Shown in pieces: positions 43,537 through 56,206 of a DNA stretch of 64,000 bases. A program made the translations under genes and the position numbers. This DNA comes from Pirellulales bacterium (GTDB taxonomy: Bacteria > Planctomycetota > Planctomycetia > Pirellulales > Lacipirellulaceae), in NCBI GenBank assembly GCA_019636345.1, contig JAHBXQ010000011.1:62001-126000 (forward strand), in the 5' to 3' direction. Every line of letters begins with the position of its first letter. Within the stretch, counting starts at the first letter, position 1. The notes under the pieces were generated by a model that was not told the origin of the DNA, did not search any database, and saw nothing but the letters and a program-made list of their open reading frames with translations.

Positions 43537-44973
43537 CTACGCCTCGATCAGCACGCCGCCGCAGACATGGTTCAGCTTGTTCAACCCGTTGTACGCCGCC
43601 ACTTTGTAGCACTCGGCGAGCGTCGGGAAGTTGAACACGTTGTTGATGAAGAACTCGACGTCCCCGTCGAGCGCCATGACCGCCTGCCCGATGTGAATCA
43701 GTTCGGTCGCCCCCGTACCGATGACGTGCACCCCCAGGATCTTGTGCGTCTCCTGGTGAATCAGCAGCTTGAGCATTCCGAGCGTGTCGCCGAGCAACTG
43801 CCCGCGGGCGATCTCGCGGTAATTGGCGACCCCCGCCTCGTAGGGAACTCCCTCCTCGGTGAGCTGCTCTTCGGTCTTGCCGACCATCGAGATCTCGGGC
43901 ACGGCGTAGATGCCGTAGGGGAACAGCGACGTGTTGTAGTTGCCGACGTCGCACTGGCCGAAGGCGTGGCAGATCGCCCGGCGGCCTTGCTCCATCGAGG
44001 TGCTCGCCAGAGCGGGGAAGCCGATGACGTCCCCCGCGGCGTAGATGTGCTCGGCAGCGGTCTGATAGTTCTCGTTGACCCGCAGGCGTTCGCGGTCGTC
44101 GAACTCGATCCCCGCGCGCTCGAGCCCCAGCGAACCGCAGACGCCTTGTCGGCCGACGGCGTACAGCAGCGTCTCGGCGTGCAGCGTCTTGCCCGATTCG
44201 AGTCGCGCCTGAACCAGCCGCGGCGAGTTGCCTGCGCGGGCGTCGACTTCCTCGATCCGCTCCACTTTCTCGCCCAGTCGGAGGGTGATCCCCTTCTGGC
44301 GGAGGAAGTAGTGAAAAGCGTCGCAGATTTCCTGGTCGAGGAATCCCAGCACGCGGTCGCGGCCCTCGACGAGCGTCACCCGCACGCCGAGGGTCGCCAT
44401 GATGCACGCGTACTCGGTGCCGATCACCCCGCCCCCCACGACGACCATCGTCCGCGGCAGGTGGTCGAGGTGGAGCACCTCGTCGCTTGTGAAGATGGTC
44501 CGGCCGTTGAACGGCACCGACTGGGGTCGCGCGGGGCGGGTCCCCACTCCCACGAGAAACCGGTCGGCCGAGATGACTTCGACCTGCTCGTCGCGGACGA
44601 TCTTGACCTCGAACGGGCTGGCAAACTCGGCCCGGCCCCACAGCAGTTCGATGCCGTTGCGATCGAACTGGTCGCGAATGACGTCCCACTCGTGCCGGAT
44701 GACCTGCTGCGAAGCGACCACCAGGTCGGCGATTGTGATGTGCTTCTTCGCTTGGTTGTTGCCTCCCAGAAGCCCGCGGCTGTTGGCGCCGGTCAGGTGG
44801 AGGACCGCCTCGCGGAGGGCCTTTGACGGGATCGTCCCCGTGTTGATCTGGGCTCCTCCCAGGACGGCGTTCTTCTCGATGATCGCCACCCGCTTGCCGA
44901 GCTTGGCGGCCTGGATGGCGCCCTTCTGCCCCGCGGGACCGGTGCCGATGACGATGCAGTCGTAGTGTTTCAT
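43537..44973 (-). CDS. sthA: Soluble (Si-specific) NAD(P)+ transhydrogenase
   Basis: This 478-residue flavoprotein moves hydride between NADPH and NAD. It has the FAD-binding GTGPAGQKGA (10-19) and a second nucleotide site VVGGGVIGTEYACI. The segment NTGTIPSKALREA lacks the CxxxxC redox cysteines of lipoamide dehydrogenase, which is the feature that identifies SthA. A C-terminal dimerisation domain follows (GVHVIGTGATELIHIGQAVM). An upstream in-frame extension to 45081 is not homologous, so ATG at 44973 is chosen. Confidence 0.93.
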   Translation of the reverse strand: MKHYDCIVIGTGPAGQKGAIQAAKLGKRVAIIEKNAVLGGAQINTGTIPSKALREAVLHLTGANSRGLLGGNNQAKKHITIADLVVASQQVIRHEWDVIRDQFDRNGIELLWGRAEFASPFEVKIVRDEQVEVISADRFLVGVGTRPARPQSVPFNGRTIFTSDEVLHLDHLPRTMVVVGGGVIGTEYACIMATLGVRVTLVEGRDRVLGFLDQEICDAFHYFLRQKGITLRLGEKVERIEEVDARAGNSPRLVQARLESGKTLHAETLLYAVGRQGVCGSLGLERAGIEFDDRERLRVNENYQTAAEHIYAAGDVIGFPALASTSMEQGRRAICHAFGQCDVGNYNTSLFPYGIYAVPEISMVGKTEEQLTEEGVPYEAGVANYREIARGQLLGDTLGMLKLLIHQETHKILGVHVIGTGATELIHIGQAVMALDGDVEFFINNVFNFPTLAECYKVAAYNGLNKLNHVCGGVLIEA

Positions 44974-45155
44974 GGGAAGATGGCAAGATCGGGGAGTGGT
45001 CGAAAGTCGCAACGGCCGCCGAGTTGAAAGAGCGTAATGCCGTCGCTTTCCATTTCGACCTTCCCAGCGAAGATTCTCCACTTAGGAAAACTTTGCCGTT
45101 ATCACCCGCACTGCAGCCCGGGCAAGGAACGCCGCCGGCGCCGATTACGCGGGAA

Positions 45156-45185
45156 CTGACGAATAGAGCGGGTCTTTGGTAGAAT
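45156..45185 (+). promoter_or_regulatory. Candidate promoter of the leucine-rich-repeat gene
   Basis: CTGACG (45156-45161) and TAGAAT (45180-45185) are separated by 18 bases, matching consensus at 4 of 6 and 5 of 6. The start site would be near 45192, about 70 bases before the ATG at 45264. Support is by pattern only. Confidence 0.35.
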
Positions 45186-45263
45186 CGCTAAGTTCGCCAA
45201 GTGCGGCGTCGTGTCGCTGCCGACTCGACGCGATTTGGGATCTTTGCTGCGGAATCTTCCAAC

Positions 45264-46349
45264 ATGACGTTCCCGCGGAGATACTCGCTGCGACTGCTCC
45301 TAACGGCCTTGACGCTTGCGGCCGTGGCGTGCGGAGGGGCGGCTCGTTCGCTGCAACTCAAGCAGGCGGAACGCGCCGCGCTTCTGCATTTTCAACAGGC
45401 GTCCGTAGGCGCCGGCCCGCTCGCAGGTCCGTCGACTCCGGCTTGGCTCGTCCCGCTGCTCGGGCAGGATCACTTCCAGCATCTTCGCTCGCTGCAATTA
45501 TGGGGCGTCGGGCCCGCAACGTTGACGGCGGCGGGCGACGTTCGCTGGGCGGAGACCGTCCATTTCATGGAGAGCTCGCGGAGCGACCGCGCTCCGCTCC
45601 TGCCGCTTGAGACCTTTGCCGCGTTCGCAAAGTTGTCTCGCGTGCGGGACTTCATGTTCACGGGACCTTACGACGATCGCGTTCTAGAGTACGTCAAGAA
45701 CTGGCCTTTGGAGCGTTGCTGTTTGATCGACACGCGCATTCGCGGCGGCGGTCTGGCGGCGTTGAGGCCGGAACGCCTCAAGGTGTTGACGCTCGTCAAT
45801 TCCCCGGTCGACGACGCGGGGCTCCTGGCGTTGGGGCGATTCGTCGACCTGCGAGGGCTGTTGCTCGACAACGTCCCTGTCGAGGGGACTGAACTGGGAC
45901 GACTGAACTCCTTGGACTCTTTGGAGATGCTTTGTCTGATCAGACTTCCCCTCCGCCAGGGCGTTTTGCAAGAATTACGGCTGAAGAATCTCAAAACGCT
46001 CGCAGTCGCCCGCACTCGGCTCAGCGACCAGGATTGCTTGGCGCTCGCCAATTGCAGCCAATTGCGGGAGTTGTATCTGGTCGACGCGCGAGTTTCGGAC
46101 CAGGCGATCAACCTCTTGGCGCAGCGGCTGCCGAAATGTCGCTTTCATCTGCAGGAGGGATACGCAGTCGCCCGAGAATTGCCCAGGCCGGCGCCGCACT
46201 TCCAATTCGACACGATCTTCCTCCTTCACCCGGGGATTCGAGACGTGCGTGATTTGACCGATATTCGTCGTGCTGCCTTTCCGGCGGCTTCGTCCGAAGC
46301 GGCGCCACCGCTTTCGTTCCTGGATCCTCCGGACGGACTGGCGCCGTAA
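45264..46349 (+). CDS. Leucine-rich-repeat protein with N-terminal membrane anchor
   Basis: This 361-residue protein begins with RRYSLRLLLTALTLAAVACG, a hydrophobic segment with the SLRxLL start often seen on planctomycete proteins. From about residue 150 onward it holds at least five imperfect leucine-rich repeats with patterns such as LKVLTLVNSPVDDAGLLAL and LRELYLVDARVSDQAINLL. Such repeats usually bind proteins. The function is unknown. It ends 29 bp before rarA on the same strand, so the two may share a transcript. Confidence 0.7.
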   Translation: MTFPRRYSLRLLLTALTLAAVACGGAARSLQLKQAERAALLHFQQASVGAGPLAGPSTPAWLVPLLGQDHFQHLRSLQLWGVGPATLTAAGDVRWAETVHFMESSRSDRAPLLPLETFAAFAKLSRVRDFMFTGPYDDRVLEYVKNWPLERCCLIDTRIRGGGLAALRPERLKVLTLVNSPVDDAGLLALGRFVDLRGLLLDNVPVEGTELGRLNSLDSLEMLCLIRLPLRQGVLQELRLKNLKTLAVARTRLSDQDCLALANCSQLRELYLVDARVSDQAINLLAQRLPKCRFHLQEGYAVARELPRPAPHFQFDTIFLLHPGIRDVRDLTDIRRAAFPAASSEAAPPLSFLDPPDGLAP

Positions 46350-46378
46350 CCGTCTCTCAATTCCTTACTTCCCGTCGC

Positions 46379-47692
46379 ATGTCCCTGTTCGCCGCTGCTG
46401 AAGCCGAGAATCGACGCCGGGCCGAGCCGCTCGCCGCACGGATGCGCCCTCGCACGCTTGCCGAGTTCGTCGGCCAATCGCATTTTCTTGGCGAAGGCAA
46501 ACTGCTGCGGCGGCTCATCAAGGCCGACCGTCTCACCGCCCTCTTGTTTTACGGCCCCCCGGGAACCGGCAAGACGACGCTCGCGCACCTGTTGGCCAAG
46601 GAGACCCGGGCGCGGTTCCGCCAACTCAACGCCGTCACGAGCGGGATCAAAGAGCTGCGCGAGCTGTTGGACGACGCTCGCGACGTCCTCTCAGTCGACG
46701 GCGTGCGCACGCTGCTGTTCATCGACGAAATTCACCGCTTCAACAAGTCCCAGCAAGACGCCCTCCTCCCCGACGTGGAGAGCGGCGGGGTCGTGCTTGT
46801 CGGCGCCACGACGGCTAACCCGTTTTTTGCCGTCAACGACGCCCTGGTGAGTCGGGCGCGCGTGTTCGAGTTCCAGCCGTTGGCCGAGGAAGACGTCGTC
46901 GCCCTGCTGCGGCGGGCGATCGCCGACAGTGATCGCGGACTCGGCGCCGTGCCGATCGAGGCCGACGATGCCGCGCTGACCTTCCTCGCCGTCACGTGCG
47001 ACGGCGACGCCCGGCGGGCTCTTTCGGCGCTCGAGGTCGGCGTCCTCTCGGCCGACGAGCGCCCGGTGCGATTCACGCGCGAACTGGCCGCCGAGAGCGT
47101 CCAGCGCAAAGCGATCCAGTACGACGCCGCGGGAGACTCCCACTACGACTCGGCCAGCGCGTTGATCAAGAGCATCCGCGGCAGCGATCCCGACGCGGGA
47201 ATGTACTGGCTTGCCCGGATGCTCGAGGGGGGCGAGGACGTGCGGTTCCTGTGCCGACGGTTGGTGATCTTGGCGAGCGAGGACGTAGGGAACGCCGACC
47301 CGCACGCCTTGCCGCTGGCGGTGGGGACGATGCAGGCGTGTGAGTTTGTCGGCTTGCCGGAGTGCCAACTCGCCCTTGCGCAGTGCGTCGCGTATCTCGC
47401 CTGCGCCCCGAAGAGCAACGCCGCGACGGTCGCAATCGGCGAGGCCCGAGCCGACGTCCGCGAGGGGCGGCTCGTCCCCGTTCCCAAGCATCTGCAGGAC
47501 GCCCACTACGCTGGCGCCCAGCGGCTTGGCCATGGCGCAGGATACCAATACGCCCACGACTCCCCGGGAGGCGTCGCGGCCCAGGACTACCTGGGGGTCA
47601 ACCGCGAATACTATCGCCCGGTTGATCGGGGGTTTGAATCGCAGTTAGCTCAGCGGCTGGCCGCGATCCGCCGTCAACTGCGCGGCGAGTGA
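46379..47692 (+). CDS. rarA: Replication-associated recombination protein A
   Basis: This 437-residue AAA+ ATPase (RarA/MgsA, related to the clamp loader) acts at stalled replication forks. It has MRPRTLAEFVGQSHFLGEG, Walker A GPPGTGKTT, Walker B LLFIDEIHRFN and sensor GATTANPFFAVNDAL. The C-terminal tetramerisation domain is complete (GMYWLARMLEGGEDVRFLCR). The stop overlaps an in-frame GTG of the following chelatase gene, but that start is not favoured. Confidence 0.95.
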   Translation: MSLFAAAEAENRRRAEPLAARMRPRTLAEFVGQSHFLGEGKLLRRLIKADRLTALLFYGPPGTGKTTLAHLLAKETRARFRQLNAVTSGIKELRELLDDARDVLSVDGVRTLLFIDEIHRFNKSQQDALLPDVESGGVVLVGATTANPFFAVNDALVSRARVFEFQPLAEEDVVALLRRAIADSDRGLGAVPIEADDAALTFLAVTCDGDARRALSALEVGVLSADERPVRFTRELAAESVQRKAIQYDAAGDSHYDSASALIKSIRGSDPDAGMYWLARMLEGGEDVRFLCRRLVILASEDVGNADPHALPLAVGTMQACEFVGLPECQLALAQCVAYLACAPKSNAATVAIGEARADVREGRLVPVPKHLQDAHYAGAQRLGHGAGYQYAHDSPGGVAAQDYLGVNREYYRPVDRGFESQLAQRLAAIRRQLRGE

Positions 47693-47730
47693 GTCGCTCG
47701 CGAAAGTCTTGCCTTCAAGCCGTTGGTCCT

Positions 47731-48219
47731 ATGTCCGCCTACGATTCAGCCGCCGACCACGCCGCCGATGCTGCCGTCACTGCCGTGGTGATCGTCGATC
47801 ACGGTTCGCGCCGCGCCGAGAGCAACGACCTGTTGGTGGCGGTCGTCGCGGCGTATCGGGCTCGCGGACAGTGGCCGATCGTCGAGCCGGCTCACATGGA
47901 GCTTGCCGAGCCGACGATCGTCCAGGCGTTCGCCCGATGCGTCGCCCAGGGAGCGACGCGGGTCATCGTGTTTCCGTATTTCCTGGCCCCGGGGCGGCAT
48001 TGGGGCGAGGATATTCCGCGGCTGGCCGCTGAAGCGGCCGCCGCTTGCGGCGGGGTGGAGCACCTCGTGACGGCGCCGTTGGGGCTTCATCCCCTGGTGC
48101 TGGAGGTGATCGACGAGCGGATCGCCCACTGCCTGCGCCGCGTCCGCGGCGAGGGGGCCCCCTGCGACGCCTGTTCCCCGGACAGCGGTTGCCTGCTGCT
48201 GGCGCCGTCGAATCAGTAA
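47731..48219 (+). CDS. CbiX/SirB-family sirohydrochlorin chelatase-like protein
   Basis: This 162-residue protein matches single-domain CbiX/SirB chelatases, which insert iron, cobalt or nickel into sirohydrochlorin. The metal-binding histidine lies in VVIVDHGSRRAESN, and VFPYFLAPGRHWGEDIP contains the second conserved site. A short tail holds three cysteines (GAPCDACSPDSGCLL), resembling tails that bind a cluster or metal in some CbiX proteins. The start at 47731 is preferred. A GTG at 47689 overlapping the rarA stop is an alternative. Confidence 0.85.
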   Translation: MSAYDSAADHAADAAVTAVVIVDHGSRRAESNDLLVAVVAAYRARGQWPIVEPAHMELAEPTIVQAFARCVAQGATRVIVFPYFLAPGRHWGEDIPRLAAEAAAACGGVEHLVTAPLGLHPLVLEVIDERIAHCLRRVRGEGAPCDACSPDSGCLLLAPSNQ

Positions 48220-48322
48220 AGTCGTCCAGGCTCGCGGGACGATACTCCCCGACGACGCCGTGCCGTTGTCGCATCGGCTCCCTCTTTTCTGCTCCTCATG
48301 TTCCCTTGCATCGAGGTCACTG

Positions 48323-49369
48323 ATGGCCTGCCTGATGTTGGCCTTCGTCGTGCTGGCGATTCGTCGCGGGCCGCGGGCTGCCTTGCTCACGATCGCGGCC
48401 TGGCTCTCGCTGGCGCTTTCGACGGCCCAAGCGGCGCCCTTCGTCCCCGGCACGGGCGTGAAGGTCCCCGGCGTCGGCGACGACATGGAAGATCCCAACT
48501 GGCGGTACGTCCCCAACGGCGCCAAGGCAAGCTATGAACAGGACGAGCAACAGCGCCCCCCCGGCGGATACTCGACCAACGGCCGGTGGTACGAGAGCGC
48601 CATGCGGGGGCAGCCTGACGTGGTGAAGCGGATCGCCACCCCTCCCGGCGGGCTCGCGGGGAGCAAAGGCTCGCTCCTGCTCGTCACGCGCCTGTCGGGC
48701 GTTCCCGGAGAGCTGGCCCATAAGAAAATGCAAGACGACTTGCTGTTAGGCGTCAAGGAACGTCTCGGCCGGCCGATCGCCGTCAATTGGCAGCCAAGTT
48801 GCGTCGTCCGGGTTTACCTTCCTGAATGGGACCGCTGGGAACAACGGAGCGGCTCGAGTTTCGGCTTTCGAGCCGACGTCCGTGGTCGCAAGCCGAACGG
48901 CGACTCCGAAGCGTACTGGCCCGGCATGTTCATTTCGTTCCACAGCAGCACGAGCAAGCAGTTTGATCACGATCACGCCCAGATCCTCGTTCGTGCCGAC
49001 GAGAAGGGGCGCGACGTCGACGGGCCGATCATCGAGGAGCCCGGCTGGATCACGCTCGGCCTTTCGTTCACGCCCGACGGACAGGTCCACTACTACGCCC
49101 GGCCCGGAGTCGAGGACCTGACCGAAGAGGATTACCTCTACAGCAGCCGAGCGTACGGCAATCGGTGTCTGTACGTCGACGCGATTTTCTTCAACGTCGC
49201 AAACTTCGAAAACGGCAAGAACTGGTCGACGCCGTGGGTCGTCGACGACCCGATGGCGTACGTCATCCCGCCGCAGGGGCAGCGAGTGGAGAACCTCGGG
49301 CGCGGCGCCGCGGGTTCGACGGCGGGGCGATCGCCGTCGAAGGGACTGATGGGGCTTTTCCGCAAGTAG
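48323..49369 (+). CDS. Secreted hypothetical protein
   Basis: I do not recognise this 348-residue protein. It has a signal peptide-like N-terminus ending near LSTAQAAPFVPG. The mature region contains aromatic-rich stretches (GRWYESAMRG, SFGFRADVRGRKPNGDSEAY, DHDHAQILVRADEKGRDVDG), with beta-strand character that recalls a jelly-roll fold, but there is no decisive motif. It ends with a basic segment (GLMGLFRK). GAGG precedes the ATG at 48323. An upstream GTG at 48260 is an alternative start. It is in a run of genes on the same strand. Confidence 0.6.
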   Translation: MACLMLAFVVLAIRRGPRAALLTIAAWLSLALSTAQAAPFVPGTGVKVPGVGDDMEDPNWRYVPNGAKASYEQDEQQRPPGGYSTNGRWYESAMRGQPDVVKRIATPPGGLAGSKGSLLLVTRLSGVPGELAHKKMQDDLLLGVKERLGRPIAVNWQPSCVVRVYLPEWDRWEQRSGSSFGFRADVRGRKPNGDSEAYWPGMFISFHSSTSKQFDHDHAQILVRADEKGRDVDGPIIEEPGWITLGLSFTPDGQVHYYARPGVEDLTEEDYLYSSRAYGNRCLYVDAIFFNVANFENGKNWSTPWVVDDPMAYVIPPQGQRVENLGRGAAGSTAGRSPSKGLMGLFRK

Positions 49370-49465
49370 CGCGGCGTTAACTCGCAAGCCTATTGCGACT
49401 TGGCGATTGCCGCGCGGGTTCGTGATACGCTTGCGGCAAGGCGCTCGCCCCCCCACAATGCGGCC

Positions 49466-53455
<3,990 letters not shown>

Positions 53456-53700
53456 GAGGGCCTGGAGTGCGTGTTGCACCGCCTGGAGTTTCGTCCTTCG
53501 GCAACCGCTTCCGTTTGCCGTTCTTGACGCGAACGCCATGCTGCCGGCGGCCCGCAGACTTGCGTTCGAGACGCCTTCGCCCCGGGGTTGCCCGACGACC
53601 CAGTTGCCTCGATAATCATGCCTTTGCCTCTCCCCGCGACCGGTCCGATGTCCCGTCGCGAGCCCGCTTTTCACTGGCTTTGCCGCAGGAAGGGAAACCG

Positions 53701-54642
53701 ATGCCCCGCAACAAGATCTTCGCCAACGCCGCCGAAGCCATTGGCGACACCCCGATGATCCGCATCAATCGGCTCGTCCCCGAGGGGCATGCCGTGGTGT
53801 ACGCGAAGTGCGAGTTCTTCCAGCCGCTCAACAGCGTCAAGGATCGGATCGGCGCGGCGATGATCGCCGCGGGCGAGAAGTCCGGAGCGATTGACGCCGA
53901 GACGCACATCATCGAGCCGACCAGCGGCAATACGGGGATCGCGTTGGCGTTCGTCTGTGCGGCCAAGGGTTACAAACTCACGCTCACCATGCCCGAATCG
54001 ATGTCGGTGGAACGCCGCGCGCTGCTCCGTGCGATGGGCGCGAACCTCGTGCTCACCCCCGCTGCCGAGGGGATGAAGGGCGCCATCGCCAAGGCGACCG
54101 AGATGGTCGCGACCGAGAAGAACGCCTGGATGCCGCAGCAGTTCGAGAATCCGGCCAACCCGGCCATCCATGAGGCGACGACCGGTCCCGAGATTTGGGA
54201 AGACTCCGGCCACGACGTCGACATGATCGTCGCGGGGGTCGGTACGGGAGGGACGATCACTGGGGCGACTCGGTACTTGCGAACGAAGAATCCCGCCTTC
54301 AAGGCGATCGCCGTCGAGCCGACCGACAGCCCCGTCATCAGCGGCGGCAAGCCTGGACCGCACAAGATTCAAGGCATCGGCGCCGGCTTTATCCCCAAGA
54401 ACCTCGACACGTCGCTCGTCGACGAAGTGATCCAGGTCAGCAACGAGGAGGCGTTCATGTGGGCCCGCCGGCTCGCCAAGGAAGAAGGGATCATGGCCGG
54501 CATCTCGAGCGGCGCCAACATGTGCGCCGCCGCCAAAGTGGCCGCCCGACCCGAGAACCAAGGAAAAAAGATCGTCACGATCATGTGCAGCCTCGGCGAG
54601 CGGTACCTGTCGACCCCGTTGTTCGAGGGGCTCACCGGCTAG
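53701..54642 (+). CDS. cysK: Cysteine synthase A (O-acetylserine sulfhydrylase)
   Basis: This 313-residue PLP enzyme makes cysteine from O-acetylserine and sulfide. The PLP lysine is Lys47 in [10 protein letters not shown], the substrate loop is EPTSGNTG (72-79) and the phosphate-binding loop is [10 protein letters not shown]. Length and C-terminus are normal. It is the last gene before a 106-bp gap holding an inverted repeat. Cysteine from this enzyme could feed Fe-S assembly, but a cysteine desulfurase gene is not seen in the window. Confidence 0.96.
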   Translation: MPRNKIFANAAEAIGDTPMIRINRLVPEGHAVVYAKCEFFQPLNSVKDRIGAAMIAAGEKSGAIDAETHIIEPTSGNTGIALAFVCAAKGYKLTLTMPESMSVERRALLRAMGANLVLTPAAEGMKGAIAKATEMVATEKNAWMPQQFENPANPAIHEATTGPEIWEDSGHDVDMIVAGVGTGGTITGATRYLRTKNPAFKAIAVEPTDSPVISGGKPGPHKIQGIGAGFIPKNLDTSLVDEVIQVSNEEAFMWARRLAKEEGIMAGISSGANMCAAAKVAARPENQGKKIVTIMCSLGERYLSTPLFEGLTG

Positions 54643-54665
54643 CGAGAATCACGTCCGCTAAGTGA

Positions 54666-54739
54666 ACCGCGGAGACACGGCTGGCGCGGGGCGAACATAT
54701 GCCTTCGCACTGTTGCCGCGCCCTCCGTGCCTCCGTGGT
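54666..54739. repeat. Imperfect inverted repeat between cysK and lipA
   Basis: The 15-base arm ACCGCGGAGACACGG (54666-54680) is the reverse complement of CCGTGCCTCCGTGGT (54725-54739) at 13 of 15 positions, around a 44-base spacer. It ends nine bases before the lipA start codon. From memory, 'cggagacacggag' type elements occur widely between bacterial genes. That resemblance was not checked. Confidence 0.55.
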
Positions 54740-54748
54740 ACGAACTCA

Positions 54749-55663
54749 ATGACTCTGCTTCCAATTGTCGAACCCTCGCTGCGGCCGCGACTGCCTGAAT
54801 GGCTGCGCGTGCAGCTTCCCGCGGGGCGGGCGCAGGCAGCGTTCAACGTCACCGACGGGGCGGTGCATGACCACGCCCTGCACACCGTGTGCGAGGAGGC
54901 CCGGTGTCCGAACGTGCATGACTGTTGGTCGCAGGGGACGGCCACGTTCATGATCGCGGGCAAGAGTTGCACACGCGGCTGCCGATTCTGTTCGGTCGAA
55001 ACGCTCCGCGCCCCCGAGCCCCCCGACGCCGACGAGCCGGAGCGGCTTGCCGGAGCGTGCGGCCGGCTCAACCTCGACCATGTCGTGATCACCGTGGTCA
55101 ATCGCGACGACCTGCCCGATGGCGGGGCGGCCCACTACAGGGCGTGCGTCGAGGCGGTCCGCCGTCGGTTGCCGGACGCGGGGATCGAACTGCTTTCCAG
55201 CGATCTGGCCGGCAATTGGGAGGCGCTTGAGTCGCTCGTGGTCGGCGCCCCGCTTGACGTCTTCGCCCACAACGTCGAGTGCGTTCCGCGGCTCGATCGC
55301 GAGGTCCGCGACCCGCGGGCGAGTTTTTTTCTCAGTCTTGAAGTCCTCCTGCGGGCGAAGGAGCTGCGACCCGACGTCGCCACGAAGAGCAGCCTGATGG
55401 TCGGCCTGGGCGAAACCGATGCCGAAGTGACCGCAGCGCTGCAGGAACTTCGCGGAGCCGGCGTCGATCTGTTGACGATCGGCCAGTACTTGGCGCCGGG
55501 CAAACCGGGAACTCGATTCCTGCCGGTTGCTCGGTACGTCCCCCCGGAACAGTTCGCTGCGTGGGAACGTGAATCGCTTGCCATGGGATTCCGCGGCGTC
55601 GCCGCGGGGCCGCTGGTGCGAAGCAGCTACAAGGCGGGCGAGCTTCTGGCCGCGACTCGATGA
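54749..55663 (+). CDS. lipA: Lipoyl synthase
   Basis: This 304-residue radical SAM enzyme inserts two sulfurs into octanoyl groups to make lipoyl cofactors. Both clusters are readable: the auxiliary ligands Cys48, Cys53 and Cys59 (CEEARCPNVHDC) and the radical SAM ligands Cys74, Cys78 and Cys81 (CTRGCRFC). The C-terminal RSSY (291-294) that binds the auxiliary cluster is present. A longer in-frame reading from 54662 runs through the inverted repeat and is not favoured. It overlaps the acetyltransferase gene by 4 bp. lipB is not in the window. Confidence 0.96.
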   Translation: MTLLPIVEPSLRPRLPEWLRVQLPAGRAQAAFNVTDGAVHDHALHTVCEEARCPNVHDCWSQGTATFMIAGKSCTRGCRFCSVETLRAPEPPDADEPERLAGACGRLNLDHVVITVVNRDDLPDGGAAHYRACVEAVRRRLPDAGIELLSSDLAGNWEALESLVVGAPLDVFAHNVECVPRLDREVRDPRASFFLSLEVLLRAKELRPDVATKSSLMVGLGETDAEVTAALQELRGAGVDLLTIGQYLAPGKPGTRFLPVARYVPPEQFAAWERESLAMGFRGVAAGPLVRSSYKAGELLAATR

Positions 55664-56169
55664 ACGCCGTGTACCTCGCCGCGCCCTCTGGGCGAGACTG
55701 CGACGAATTCTTGGGCGCGGTCGAGCGAAGCCGTGAATTGCATTCCCATTGGGCCCATCCGCCGAACGCCCGAGAGGGGTTTGAGCAGTACTTGGAACGG
55801 CTGAAAGCGGATCGCCACGCGGGGTTTTTCGTACGACGCCAGATTGACGACGCACTAGCGGGCGTCGTAAACATCAACGAAATCGTCCGCGGATGCTTTT
55901 GCAGCGGCTACTTGGGGTACTACGCTTTCGTCCCGTATGCGGGGCAAGGGCTGATGCGACAGGGCTTGCGTTTGGTCATCGACGAGGCGTTCGACTCGCT
56001 CGGGTTGCATCGCGTGGAGGCGAACATCCAGCCCGACAATGCGGCGTCGATTGCGCTGGCAAGAAGACTGGGATTTTGCCGGGAGGGTTTCTCGCCTCGT
56101 TATCTGCGACTAGAGGGAGAATGGCGCGACCACGAGCGATGGGCTCTCACTAAAGAGAATCGCCCATGA
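55660..56169 (+). CDS. RimJ/RimL-like GNAT acetyltransferase
   Basis: This 169-residue protein resembles RimJ/RimL-type N-acetyltransferases. YAFVPYAGQGLMRQGLRLVI is the acetyl-CoA-binding motif A and HRVEANIQPDNAASIALARR the following beta-alpha unit, with LGFCREGFSPRYLRLEGEWR near the end. Targets could be ribosomal proteins or small molecules, and cannot be told. It overlaps lipA by 4 bp, so the two are probably co-translated. Confidence 0.82.
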   Translation: MNAVYLAAPSGRDCDEFLGAVERSRELHSHWAHPPNAREGFEQYLERLKADRHAGFFVRRQIDDALAGVVNINEIVRGCFCSGYLGYYAFVPYAGQGLMRQGLRLVIDEAFDSLGLHRVEANIQPDNAASIALARRLGFCREGFSPRYLRLEGEWRDHERWALTKENRP

Positions 56170-56206
56170 ATCGAAAAGTAGCTTGCAGTCTCGGGCGAGT
56201 GGTACG

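Noticed and set aside
43537-44973. Dihydrolipoamide dehydrogenase as an alternative for the flavoprotein
   Set aside because: The redox cysteine pair is missing (NTGTIPSKAL), which fits soluble transhydrogenase instead.
47620-47650. tRNA-like T-loop string 'gggtttgaatcgc'
   Set aside because: It lies inside rarA coding sequence, and no acceptor stem or anticodon arm can be formed around it.
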